DNA of 64,000 nucleotides, from positions 124,001 to 188,000 of the forward strand of contig JAKCPI010024840.1 in the NCBI GenBank assembly GCA_023213315.1. Direction: 5' to 3'. A model generated the notes under the pieces. It searched no databases. It had not been told where the DNA came from and was given only the letters and a program-made list of their open reading frames with translations. The position numbers and the translations under genes were made by a program. Below, piece by piece: positions 19,488-24,855 of this stretch; position 1 is the first letter of the stretch, and each line of letters begins with the position of its first letter. The stretch is from Euborellia annulipes. Its lineage: Eukaryota > Arthropoda > Insecta > Dermaptera > Anisolabididae.

Positions 19488-20803
19488 TTATTCATTGTTA
19501 ACCTAGTTGTATGTTTGCCTTTTTTAATATTATATATATCGATTAATTTATATTTTTTAGGAACCAGATTCGGCAATAGCTCCAGATTCAGAATCTGAGA
19601 CTAAAATGCAATGCGAAAAATATCAGGTTAGAACATTCTCATTTATTAATTTCCTTTTTTTAATTAAATTTTATTTGTATTTTATATTTTTAGAATTTAA
19701 TGATGATTTACCAATCTCAAGTTGAAAGTGAAAAAAAACCTGAGGTTAGTTTAATATCTCATTTTTGAATACTTTATGAATGAATTTAAACATAAATTAT
19801 TTTTCAATTCTTATTACAACATTATTATTTTTACAACTTTTTATATCATTTTTTTCACTAGAAATTATTTTCATTGTACCATTTTAGTATAAATGCACGA
19901 AAAGAGACAAAATCACCAAACTTCTAGATATATTACTAAATAAGACATAATAGACAGTGGCGTCATTTGAAGGGGGGGGGGGGCAGGAAGGCATTTGCCC
20001 CCTCCCCCCAAGGGCTCTGATTTCTTAAAAATTTTGTATTATTCTTAAATAAAATATTTCAAAATGAGTATAAAAAACTGTACAAAATTAAACAATTAAT
20101 AAAATTAAATATCTTTTGGCCAAATTTGAGCACCTATTTGTAATTAAATTTTAAGAAAAAAAAAGTTTGCCCCCCCCCCCGCCAGAAAAAGTTGAAATGA
20201 CGCCACTAATAGAATGTAGAAATTTCTTAGCAAATATATAATAAATCTTCTGTCCTCGCCATTATTAATCCCGCGGTGCGGGGTCCGCGGTATTATAAAA
20301 TAATGTTGCAATTAAAAATTAAGTTTTGTTTGAATATTTCACATAGCTAAATTTCACATAGATAAATATGTTTTGTTTAAATATTTCAGATAGCTCATTT
20401 ATTTATTGAACTGTTTTCAGGAAGGAGAAAATAACGAGGAAATTGAAGAAACAGAAGAAAGCCCAGAGGAAGCTAAGGTATGTAAAGTTTATATTTGTAA
20501 CTTTTGTTTTATTATTTAATTATATTTCATATGTATTTTCAGGCTATATTTGAGAGTGATGATGATTATGAAACTGAAGAAGATGATCAAGTTAAATGCG
20601 AGCTGGTAATATTAATCTCTCCTTTTTAAATATTTAACTAAAATTATAATTGTTAATGTCTTTATATTTTTCAGGATGTGAATCCTAAAAAATTTTGGGA
20701 TTTTATGGAGAAGAAATCAAGAAGAAAGCATTTCAGAAAGAGTAAATTATATTTTTCAGTGAAAAGTGCCTTTCCCCATTTATATTCTTTTCCAGACGAT
20801 TAA
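949..20803 (+). CDS. Multi-exon gene for an N-terminally anchored, highly charged repeat protein (22-exon model, ~777 aa)
   Basis: Hand-built model: exons 949-1092, 2293-2436, 2894-3043, 5299-5451, 5638-5790, 10737-10889, 12485-12637, 13050-13202, 13989-14135, 14574-14633, 14697-14783, 15255-15314, 15378-15476, 15789-15839, 15910-15960, 17392-17469, 17555-17686, 19561-19626, 19694-19744, 20421-20477, 20543-20605, 20675-20803. All have AG acceptors and GT donors, all are multiples of 3, and the frame stays open throughout. The protein has a short acidic N-terminus, one long hydrophobic segment (about residues 9-45), eight copies of a Glu/Lys-rich repeat of about 50 residues, then paired basic and acidic modules with SSDSD motifs, and a basic C-terminus. 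I do not recognise the family. A triadin/junctin-like membrane-anchored KEKE-type protein is one possibility. The reading is strong for exon structure and weak for function. Exons could have been missed inside the long introns. Confidence 0.72.
1330..2112. mobile_element. Cluster of degenerate copies of the 210-bp TA-flanking MITE
   Basis: Multiple partial copies of the terminal sequence (CACAAGTAGAAAA, GTGGGACTTAA, CAGTGAGCGCCAAAG) occur in both orientations here. The complete copies lie at 17024-17233 and 32395-32604. A hAT MITE (1409-1696) is nested within. Located in intron 1 of the charged-repeat gene. Confidence 0.65.
1409..1696. mobile_element. hAT-type MITE, 15-bp TIR, 8-bp TSD
   Basis: Perfect 15-bp terminal inverted repeat CATGGGCGTACCCAG. 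The 8-bp direct duplication GAACCATA lies at 1401-1408 and 1697-1704. Long C/G runs lie inside both ends. Noncoding, so mobilised in trans. Confidence 0.87.
2293..2436 (+). CDS. Exon 2: charged repeat unit 1 (48 aa)
   Basis: The most diverged repeat copy. It starts DSEKRTKK and ends NKEAKGKNKALE before donor GTATGA, behind a TTTTCAG acceptor. It shares the SAKELGLE core and the C-terminal EAKGKN block with later units but lacks the ENIDPTELLEE block. Confidence 0.72.
2894..3043 (+). CDS. Exon 3: charged repeat unit 2 (50 aa)
   Basis: Starts VSEKRTEETLRKIDPNELQG and ends NKEAKGKSEGLE. The acceptor is TTTTCAG and the donor GTTTGA. It is intermediate between unit 1 and the homogenised units 3-8. 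Confidence 0.74.
3185..3583. mobile_element. hAT-type MITE, family with GGCGCCGGAAC termini (copy 1)
   Basis: Ends CATAGGCGCCGGAAC and GTTCCGGCGCCCCTG (15-bp TIR, 2 mismatches). The 8-bp duplication GCAACCAT lies at 3177-3184 and 3584-3591. G-runs lie just inside each TIR. It is the same family as 22227-22595, in opposite orientation. Confidence 0.88.
3600..4155. other. Intron 3, unassigned unique-looking sequence
   Basis: No open frame, TIR or repeat recognised. It is somewhat more balanced in GC than the neighbouring intron sequence. Confidence 0.4.
4156..4628. repeat. Intron block A, copy 1 (segmental duplication)
   Basis: About 470 bp beginning TAATGTTATTTTTAAATAAT, repeated at about 5973-6375 and 13407-13880. 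The three copies precede exons 4, 6 and 9, so intron sequence was amplified together with the repeat exons. Confidence 0.85.
4629..5189. mobile_element. hAT-like MITE with TAGGGCTCGG termini, 561 bp
   Basis: TIR TAGGGCTCGGATTT on the left matches the reverse complement of AAATCCGAGCCCTA on the right. The 8-bp duplication TTTATTAT lies at 4621-4628 and 5190-5197. The sister intron at about 13,868-13,885 has the uninterrupted site TTTATTATATAATAG, confirming the insertion. Internally it repeats short AGGCACTAAAAA motifs. Confidence 0.88.
5299..5451 (+). CDS. Exon 4: charged repeat unit 3 (51 aa)
   Basis: Starts DSEERREDTHENIDPTELLE and ends NSDNKEAKGKNEALE. The donor GTAGCC is shared only with exon 7, which marks exons 4 and 7 as sister copies of a segmental duplication. 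Confidence 0.76.
5638..5790 (+). CDS. Exon 5: charged repeat unit 4 (51 aa)
   Basis: Starts ASGERPEETHENIDPTELLE and carries the variant SAKALGLEEAEG found otherwise only in exon 8. The donor is GTATGA. The following intron carries the Penelope-like compound insertion. Confidence 0.76.
5966..6375. repeat. Intron block A, copy 2 (interrupted by retroelement)
   Basis: Near-identical to 13407-13830. Sequence continuing the block resumes at 10553 after the compound insertion. With exon 5 and its flank it forms part of the larger exon 4-5-6 duplication. Confidence 0.85.
6516..7190. mobile_element. Partial Penelope-like copy 1 (3' tail region)
   Basis: 6516-6650 matches 7226-7362 and is the inverse of 9997-10100. 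It is followed by a palindrome at 6665-6712 (CTCGCTGGCTAGC) and then 6713-7175, which repeats the Thr/Asn/Gln-rich tail-coding region of the ORF at 9540-10010 in the same orientation. Several frameshifts relative to that copy make it non-coding. Confidence 0.75.
7226..8296 (-). mobile_element. Inverted arm of the Penelope-like element
   Basis: About 950 bp (7345-8296) is the reverse complement of about 9065-10016, almost without differences. Read on the minus strand it encodes the C-terminal part of the element's ORF. The junction at 8296/8297 is abrupt. Confidence 0.85.
8297..10003 (+). pseudogene. 5'-truncated Penelope-like element ORF: end of reverse transcriptase + GIY-YIG endonuclease
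   Basis: The frame opens at FVFWPHGKNHLDNFLNHLNS, the segment right after the RT catalytic Asp-Asp box in Penelope-like elements, so the catalytic palm is missing. It continues through the conserved LPFLDVLI and YRKPTHTNRYL motifs to a GIY-YIG endonuclease (about 8881-8975) with GVYEIPCAECHRSYIGQT, then RR..FR..EH, HHNETGH and a late TREAIEIHKRPECLNKR. This is the Penelope-type arrangement with Cys-X2-Cys. The last 220 codons are low-complexity Thr/Asn/Gln/Ser with about three 36-residue repeats (GRLRPQSQPK). The open frame upstream (8123-8296) is antisense sequence from the inverted arm, not part of the protein. Confidence 0.88.
10133..10390. repeat. Foldback inside the compound insertion
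   Basis: Arms of about 70 bp (AAATAAAATCTTGTTAC... and its inverse ending AAGATTTTATTT) flank a loop of about 110 bp. No coding potential. Confidence 0.75.
10737..10889 (+). CDS. Exon 6: charged repeat unit 5 (51 aa)
   Basis: Starts APGERTEETHENIDPTELLE and has SAKELGLEEEEGNSDNKEAK. The acceptor is TTTCAG and the donor GTATGA. It lies 185 bp beyond the 3' edge of the compound retroelement insertion in intron 5, which left its splice site intact. Confidence 0.76.
11218..11660. repeat. Dispersed repeat with (GACT)n start
   Basis: Starts near TCTCTATATATATAAAG with a short GACT tandem run at about 11250-11270. The last part (about 11,545-11,640, AGGGGCCGAATAGG, GCATGCACGAAAAA) recurs at about 25,425-25,510. 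No coding region seen. Lies in intron 6. Confidence 0.5.
12485..12637 (+). CDS. Exon 7: charged repeat unit 6 (51 aa)
   Basis: Starts ASKDRTEETHENIDPTELLE and ends NEALE before donor GTAGCC. It is the sister of exon 4, including the first part of the following intron. Confidence 0.76.
12887..13023. mobile_element. Small foldback insertion with ~49-bp perfect arms
   Basis: The arms start CAAGATGATAAGGAATAATT and are perfectly inverted around a short loop at about 12,935. The insertion is flanked by ATTAAAAAAATTGT-like direct repeats (about 12,873 and 13,024). It is absent from sister intron 4. Confidence 0.8.
13050..13202 (+). CDS. Exon 8: charged repeat unit 7 (51 aa)
   Basis: Starts ASGERTGDTHENIDPTELLE and carries SAKALGLEEAEG like exon 5. 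The acceptor is TTTTTAG and the donor GTATGA. The downstream intron is nearly identical to that after exon 5 but lacks the retroelement. Confidence 0.76.
13407..13880. repeat. Intron block A, copy 3 (uninterrupted)
   Basis: Carries the pre-insertion versions of both the retroelement site (about 13,800) and the TAGGG-MITE site (about 13,868). It therefore serves as an internal control for these insertions. Confidence 0.85.
13989..14135 (+). CDS. Exon 9: charged repeat unit 8 (49 aa)
   Basis: Starts DSEVRTEETHENIDPTELLE, with a two-codon deletion in the central part (SAKGLEEEEG), and ends NEALR at donor GTATGA. It is the last unit of the 51-residue type and corresponds to exon 6 in the segmental duplication. 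Confidence 0.74.
14574..14633 (+). CDS. Exon 10: basic module (20 aa), first of a pair
   Basis: Encodes VSHVCKIIKPEKNRDEEPFK. Flanked by TTTTTGCAG and donor GTTGGA. Nearly the same sequence recurs in exon 12. A 63-bp intron separates it from exon 11. Confidence 0.72.
14697..14783 (+). CDS. Exon 11: acidic SSDSD module (29 aa)
   Basis: Begins LVHSSDSDFEQTDEEEED and ends RHWPM at donor GTAGGA. Clustered Ser/Asp/Glu makes it a typical casein kinase 2 type substrate stretch, by inference. Confidence 0.72.
15255..15314 (+). CDS. Exon 12: basic module (20 aa), duplicate of exon 10
   Basis: Encodes YSNKRKITKPEKNRDEEPFK. Acceptor and donor match exon 10, and it is followed by another 63-bp intron. 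Confidence 0.72.
15378..15476 (+). CDS. Exon 13: acidic SSDSD-type module (33 aa), duplicate of exon 11
   Basis: Begins LVHTSDSDFEQSDEEEEDAY and ends KYEPR at donor GTAGGA. Confidence 0.72.
15668..15723. repeat. Perfect 25-bp palindrome
   Basis: ATATAAGGATCAGGAAGATG and its reverse complement are separated by a few bases (around GGCAGCC). Located in intron 13. Confidence 0.85.
15789..15839 (+). CDS. Exon 14: diverged basic module (17 aa)
   Basis: Encodes KYHFEKKNKKLDEEFFK, a shortened relative of exons 10 and 12 (shared basic start and EE-F-K end). The donor is GTAAGA, followed by a 70-bp intron. Confidence 0.66.
15910..15960 (+). CDS. Exon 15: diverged SSDSD module (17 aa)
   Basis: Encodes LIHSSDSDRRKSEEYEL after a TTTTTAG acceptor. 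The LIHSSDSD start is the same as in exon 11, with a different second half. The donor is GTGAGA. Confidence 0.66.
16137..16460 (+). mobile_element. 5' part of a double-hairpin 660-bp element
   Basis: Matches the first half of the 53.6-57.3 kb copies, including the starting hairpin (TACTTTCTCT.../AGAGAAAGTA-like), followed by CAAAATCGGCCAAAAAGT. Confidence 0.7.
16545..16590 (+). ncRNA. Degenerate hammerhead-like motif
   Basis: CTGATGA then a stem with GGC/GCC pairing then CGAAAT. The GTH cleavage triplet is not conserved, so probably inactive. Confidence 0.35.
16660..16726. mobile_element. Terminal fragment of a poly-G/C MITE
   Basis: A G-run/C-run pair ends in CTAGCTACGGCCTTG, resembling the end of other elements here with C/G runs next to the TIR. 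No second TIR found. Confidence 0.45.
16733..16848. mobile_element. Isolated 3' hairpin of the double-hairpin element
   Basis: AAATCTGGTGTGACA and its inverse flank a CACAGAACACAACTTTCTC stem, as at the ends of the complete copies. Confidence 0.65.
17024..17233. mobile_element. 210-bp MITE with TA target duplication (copy 1)
   Basis: Terminal inverted repeats beginning CAGTGAGCGTCAATATTAAG and ending in a matching inverse, flanked by TA on both sides (17022-17023, 17234-17235), as expected for Tc1/mariner-mobilised MITEs. Confidence 0.85.
17285..17362 (+). mobile_element. 3' end fragment of the GC-rich element found at 34,240
   Basis: TTCAAAATTCCAAC, a short CAGACAGACA run and GAATTATATATAAG match 34,950-35,037. 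Confidence 0.5.
17392..17469 (+). CDS. Exon 16 (26 aa)
   Basis: Starts DSDELSSYRVGIEKSKKR and ends in a His/Arg-rich tail. The donor GTAACA is weaker than its neighbours. If it is not used, the frame stops at a TAA three codons later, so this could instead be an alternative terminal exon. Confidence 0.55.
17555..17686 (+). CDS. Exon 17: Lys/Glu-rich helical module (44 aa)
   Basis: Starts SSFEYKQKKEKEKIYNF, contains FLKKVKDKYSDPLEMFLE, and ends LSLKE before donor GTATGA. It is predicted by eye to be helical and looks unlike the repeat units. Confidence 0.66.
17884..18009. mobile_element. Foldback with hammerhead-like arm
   Basis: Arms around GCTCATTTACTCGAACTTCC and its inverse. The right arm reads CTGAGGA ... 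GCAACGTC, a degenerate hammerhead core (GCAAC instead of GAAAC). Confidence 0.6.
18345..18440. mobile_element. Penelope/foldback-derived fragment
   Basis: GAATGAGTGGCCGAAACGTT followed by a sequence matching the inverse of about 41,640-41,720. Confidence 0.5.
18468..18637. repeat. Foldback, ~60-bp arms
   Basis: AATATTAACCGCCACCC ... GTTAGACAACCAGAG on the left and inverted on the right, with a loop around 18,530-18,570. Confidence 0.75.
18694..18826 (+). mobile_element. Penelope-like 3' end fragment plus (TA)n
   Basis: AGCCGAAACGTCGAGTAAAT through CGCGGAAACCTTCCAGAACA matches the end of the element at 10,035-10,105 (about 90% by eye). It terminates in a TA repeat. Confidence 0.75.
18835..19215. 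mobile_element. hAT-type MITE, 8-bp TSD AAGGAGAG
   Basis: Left end CAGGGGCGGCGCG, right end GCGCCGGCCCTG. AAGGAGAG lies at 18827-18834 and 19216-19223. It contains several GGGCGGCAAA and AAAATTTT motifs. A related fragment lies at 23,120-23,245. Confidence 0.82.
19388..19431 (-). ncRNA. Hammerhead ribozyme-like motif, well conserved
   Basis: On the minus strand: CTGATGA, a stem II pairing GGGA with TCCC, then GAAACGTC. Flanks AGTC / GGCT can pair as stem I. It sits next to a long A-run, as at a retroelement terminus. Confidence 0.6.
19561..19626 (+). CDS. Exon 18: acidic module (22 aa)
   Basis: Encodes a segment beginning EPDSAIAPDSESETKMQ. The acceptor is TTTTTTAG and the donor GTTAGA, followed by a 67-bp intron. 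Confidence 0.64.
19694..19744 (+). CDS. Exon 19 (17 aa)
   Basis: Encodes NLMMIYQSQVESEKKPE between a TTTTTAG acceptor and donor GTTAGT. Confidence 0.62.
19955..20206. mobile_element. MITE with CAGTGGCGTCATTT termini
   Basis: TIR CAGTGGCGTCATTT (right end AAATGACGCCAC), flanked by TAATAGA at 19948-19954 and 20207-20213. G- and C-runs lie inside both ends. hAT-like, with a 7-8 bp duplication. Confidence 0.78.
20250..20295. repeat. Left member of a distant inverted pair
   Basis: TTCTGTCCTCGCCATTATTAATCCCGCGG-type sequence is inverted at about 23,861-23,905. The pair brackets the 3' end of the charged-repeat gene. Confidence 0.6.
20421..20477 (+). CDS. Exon 20: Glu-rich module (19 aa)
   Basis: Encodes EGENNEEIEETEESPEEAK. 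Acceptor TTTTCAG, donor GTATGT, then a 65-bp intron. Confidence 0.68.
20543..20605 (+). CDS. Exon 21: acidic module (21 aa)
   Basis: Starts AIFESDDDYETEEDDQ and ends CEL. It has the same position and acidity as the SSDSD modules, preceded by a Lys-ending exon. The donor is GTAATA. Confidence 0.66.
20675..20803 (+). CDS. Exon 22: basic C-terminal exon with stop
   Basis: Starts DVNPKKFWDFMEKKSRRKHF and continues to a TAA at 20801-20803 (42 codons). Alternative reading: splicing out 20759-20795 (GT..AG, only 37 bp) yields a 15-bp exon at 20796-20810 followed by a perfect donor GTAAGT. That joins in phase 0 to a terminal exon at 23351. The direct stop is simpler, but the conserved donor and acceptor make the alternative worth testing. 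Confidence 0.5.
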   Translation, partial: DVNPKKFWDFMEKKSRRKHFRKSKLYFSVKSAFPHLYSFPDD

Positions 20804-21702
20804 AAAAAAAGTAAGTTTAAATTTAAAAAAATAATTTGCAAATATTAGGGGAAGATCCGCTATATATACACAAATTTATTACCGCTTTTACTTATTGTTT
20901 TAAACCAAATATCAATTTGAAGCTTATTTTTCGCGGGCTTTGATTTCTGATCTATTAAACCATAATTTTTGGTGAATTCATACTTGTTAGGCACATTTAA
21001 CAAGAAACACTTTGGATTATTAGGACAGACGCGTAGGTAGGCTGTTGCAACCGATGTTCACTCAAATACTTTTAAAATTATTAACTAAATTTAAAACAAG
21101 CACCTCTGACCTCTTCTCCCACCACAATTTCCTATCCTATTAATCCAAAGTTTTTATCATTTAAAACGTCCAATTTGAGAAATATTTTAACTACTTTTTG
21201 AATTTCTCATACATTTATTTTCAAAGATATGCCAAGTCTGTCTGAATTTAGCTGAGAAATAGCTAGTTCTAATAATATTCCACCTCTCATTTTTACTTTA
21301 TTGACTTGATTACATACAGGTAATGAGTACAGCAAAATGTACAGTGGGGGTCACAAGTGCCTGAGCTGCTCGAAAGTGAACCTTTGAGCTTAGGCAATTG
21401 ATCCGCGGGTAAAATTTGAGTGAGAAATTAGTCCCTGGCTTAAATTGAGTTAGGATCCTTTGCTTAAGTCCAAATTATGCCTGTGTATAATACTATATAT
21501 ATATATCTCAAAATCGAAAAAACATAAAAGACTCAAATTTGATATTCAAGTTAACAACCCCCTCGCACGCACCACTAAAAATGGCCCAAGAATAGCATTA
21601 CCATTTTTTGTTAGAGTACTTCAATTATAAATAAGATATTAAAGGAGATATGGAAGCAGAGGCAGCCAAAAATAAAAATCTCTGAATGCTTAACCAATCA
21701 GC

Positions 21703-21748
21703 CGGAGACGTTTCGGTCTATTTATTATAAACCATCCTCAGTCCATTA
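21703..21748 (-). ncRNA. Hammerhead ribozyme-like motif (left arm)
   Basis: CTGAGGA, stem II GGT/ACC extended by A/T pairs, then CCGAAACGTC. GGA before and TCC after the core can pair as stem I. Confidence 0.6.
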
Positions 21749-21893
21749 ATTGGTATATTTATGCTCAGAGTTAGTCAGATAATAATTAATCATTTACGCC
21801 CAATTTCATTATATACATATATAATAGTTTTCTATTTTACAATAATGTATATTAATTATTATCTGACTAACTCTGAGCATAAATATACCAATT

Positions 21894-21942
21894 AATGGAC
21901 TGAGGATGGTTTATAATAAATAGACTGAAACGTCTCCGGCTG
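21894..21942 (+). ncRNA. Hammerhead ribozyme-like motif (right arm)
   Basis: Inverse copy of 21703-21748 with one change next to the GAAAC box (ACTGAAACGTC). Confidence 0.5.
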
Positions 21943-22226
21943 ATTGGTTAAGCATTCAGAGATTTTTATTTTTGGCTGCCTCTGCTTCCATATCTCCTTT
22001 AATTCAACATACATAGCCACTACTTAAATCTCAACTTAAATAAGATATTATATATATAGAAAGATATATTGGGGGGAAAGATATTTTGGGACCGTGAAGA
22101 AAATTTATACAATTTAATTAATCTGCAATTAATAAAAAATTATATAAATATATATATATATATATAGTTATATAATTTCTTATTTAATTAATTGGATAAA
22201 TGATATTCTCAATTAGTCCATCTATA

Positions 22227-22595
22227 CAGGGGCGCCGGAACGAATTTGAATCAGGGGGGGCAAAAAAATTTTTTTTAGAAAATTAAAATAATTTAATATG
22301 TTCAAATAGTATAAAACAAAAACAAATCTACTATAAAACTTTAAAAAATTTTAAATAAAACCACAATTTTAATAAAATTAAAATTTTAAAAAATTTGCTT
22401 GTGATTTTATCAAAAATTTTTGGAAAAAAATGAATTTCTTACTCTTTTAATTTAGAAGATTTTATTTTTCAAAAGTAAAAATATATCATTTTTAATAATA
22501 AATGAAATAAAAGAAGAAATTTTGCCCCCTCTGCCCCCCCTGTAGGATGCCAGGGGGGGCAATGTACCCTTGCCCCCCCAGTTCCGGCGCCTATG
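22227..22595. mobile_element. hAT-type MITE, GGCGCCGGAAC family (copy 2)
   Basis: Ends CAGGGGCGCCGGAAC and GTTCCGGCGCCTATG, with the 8-bp duplication CATCTATA at 22219-22226 and 22596-22603. Inverted relative to the copy at 3185-3583. Confidence 0.88.
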
Positions 22596-22639
22596 CATCT
22601 ATACATTGCGCCTGTTTGACGGAGAACTTTGTAGCTTCG

Positions 22640-22800
22640 AATTTGGGTCCTTTTCTAAAATAGGAATGAGTGAATTCAAATATCCGAATGTCGTGCTGTG
22701 GTCCAGAGGTAGGGCATATTGAGTACAAATCCGTAGTTCGACTCCCGGCGGCATTTGTCGGCTATTTGATTTAACAAATATTAAATTGTACTTCAATTAT
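22640..22800 (+). mobile_element. tRNA-derived SINE, family 2 (copy 1)
   Basis: Box A-like TGGTCCAGAGGTAGGGC and box B-like AGTTCGACTCCCGGCGG lie at about 22,700-22,755. The 5' part TTTGGGTCC and the 3' part match 39,057-39,235. Confidence 0.68.
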
Positions 22801-23119
22801 GTATTTGTTCAGTTTTTCTTCGATTTTCTCAGAATCTGCTCTAGGGATTTTGATTAAATAAATAAATCAATTATATTTTAGTATTTAGATGCACTGTTTA
22901 TTCTCATCAGGATCTAGGGGAGGGGCAGAAATCAGGGGGGGGGGGGAAATAGTAAAAGTGGAATTAGCAGGTTCGAATTTAGATAGGCATTTGCCGTCTC
23001 TTTTGCCGCCCCCCCCCCTCAACCACCAAATTAGTTATTAAAAAACGTTTGAAAAGTGAACATGTCACAATCGGATTTTATAATAATATGTATAATAATT
23101 TTAAAATCAATTTGACTTA

Positions 23120-23245
23120 GTTACAGTGACGGCGCGGGGGAAGAGAGTGGAGGCATATTATAATATTAGTAAGGTGGGGCGGCAAATTAAATTTTGCCCC
23201 CCCCCCCGAGGGGGCCCCAACAAATCTCCTAGTTTCGGCCCTGAT
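23120..23245. mobile_element. Degenerate relative of the 18,835 MITE
   Basis: GTGGGGCGGCAAATTAAATT, a C-run, then CGGCCCTG at the right end. TIRs are weak and I see no TSD. Confidence 0.5.
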
Positions 23246-23350
23246 TCTCATTACCACTTTATTCTCGAACTTTATAGAAAACCTAGGAGAAATAGTTGCA
23301 ATAAATAAGCTTATATATATTTGTTAACTTATTCATTTATTTTCTTGCAG

Positions 23351-23368
23351 ATCGTATTAAAAATGTAA
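23351..23368 (+). CDS. Possible alternative terminal exon
   Basis: A strong acceptor TTTCTTGCAG is followed by five codons and a TAA in phase 0 (ending VLKM). If used, it would connect to the donor GTAAGT at 20811. Downstream sequence to about 23,830 is AT-rich and free of obvious repeats, as expected for a 3' UTR. Confidence 0.3.
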   Translation: MVLKM

Positions 23369-23994
23369 ATCAAGTGAAAAATCTATAGATATGTATTTTT
23401 CAAGAGAGAAAAATAATATTGATGAATACTAAAAACTGATTGTATATTTATAAACAAAAATAATTTTGATGAAGAACTTCATAAAGGTTGTACAATGTAA
23501 ACAAATTGATGTCAGAAATTTTTGATGACTAATATGGTTTCATTATCTAAACATTCTAATATCTATTGAGGTATAAAAGACATCTATTCCTCCATTATCA
23601 TATGTTGAAACAATCTTTTTTCTTCTGTGTACAATCAAAAATTTAAAGACGATTTCATCATTCTTAAAAACATATCAATTTTAATTAACTTGATTTCTTT
23701 ATAAAGTTCCTATTTCAATATTTGCATACTATTTAAACATGGTTTATTTATAAGATTCTTTCAATATTTTGTAATATTTTTAATTTAAATTTTTAATATA
23801 TAAATTTTATTACGCATACATATTTTTTTTATTTTAATTTTTGTCTTTACATTCTAAGACCGCCGACCCCGCGGGATTAATAATAGCGAGGACAGAAGAA
23901 GTCTTTACATTCTGAGAGAAGTTCTTGTATCCTTCATTTTCTCAATTAGCAAGGCTGGCAAGAACACTAAAAAATGAATATTTAAATAAAATTT

Positions 23995-24597
23995 ACAGAT
24001 GCTGGGCCGGTAGAATTTAATCTTCAATTCAAGATGTTCTCGGCACTCTTGGTTGAATTTAGGTGGTAGGTTTTCAAATTATTAATAAAATTTTTAAATT
24101 TTATTAACAGAAGTTTTTATTTTTATTAGGTTTGTTTACATTGAGGGCCAATGAAAGCAGAAACGTTTGTAAACGGCCCGCATTGTAAACCAACCCAATA
24201 AAAACCTCTGTTAATAAAATTTAAAAATAACAACAATAGAAGAGGGAGCGGGCAGCCAGGAAGTAAGCCTCTACGAAATGAAACTCAAGAGTAGTGGAGA
24301 CAGTTTCGGCTATAATTAAATATCGCCATCCTTAGTCCATTTTCGAGAGTATGCATTTAATTATAGTAAGTATGCATTTAATTATAGCCGAAACTGTCTC
24401 CACTACTCTTGAGTTTCATTTCGTAGAGGCTTACTTCCTGGCTGCCCGCTCCCTCTTCTATTGTTGATATACAACAGCCACTTCACTTATTGTCAAAATT
24501 TAAAAATTTTATTAATAATTTGAAAACCTACCATCTAAATTCAACCAAGAATGCCGAGAAAGGAACATCTTGAATTGAAGATTGAATATTTAAAATA
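23995..24597. mobile_element. Nested foldbacks with Penelope-type tail
   Basis: Outer arms (about 23,995-24,115 and 24,485-24,597) enclose inner arms (24,236-24,340 and 24,370-24,475). The inner arms carry AGCCGAAACTGTCTCC and the tail CTGGCTGCCCGCTCC. The hammerhead core is degenerate (CTAAGGA). Confidence 0.75.
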
Positions 24598-24855
24598 TAA
24601 AATACTTTTATTTGATGTATGCCCTTAGTTTGAAGACCTGAGGCAGGGGCTCAAATAACACCCTCCGCAGACCCCTCAATGCAGGGGGGGGGGCGCAGAC
24701 AAGGACTATTAAAAACATAGAGGTTAGAGAAAGTAAACACTGTATATTTATAAAAATAAAAGTATTATAAAGATAATATACAGTAAATATAGTTCACTAA
24801 TTCTTATAACAAATAAATTATAGCAGAGAGATATATACATAAAGATCTACAAAAT

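Larger units (their letters stand above)
21639..22001. mobile_element. Foldback with two hammerhead-like arms
   Basis: Arms of about 155 bp, starting AAGGAGATATGGAAGCAGAG, are inverted around a loop of about 55 bp. Each arm carries the core CTGAGGATGG ... GAAACGTCTCC. The outer sequence TTGGCTGCCTCTGCTTCC is related to the tails at 10,470 and 24,443. About 99% arm identity by eye implies youth. Confidence 0.85.

Noticed and set aside
22690..22755. Functional tRNA
   Set aside because: A second copy with the same non-tRNA flanks at 39,057 shows it is a SINE.
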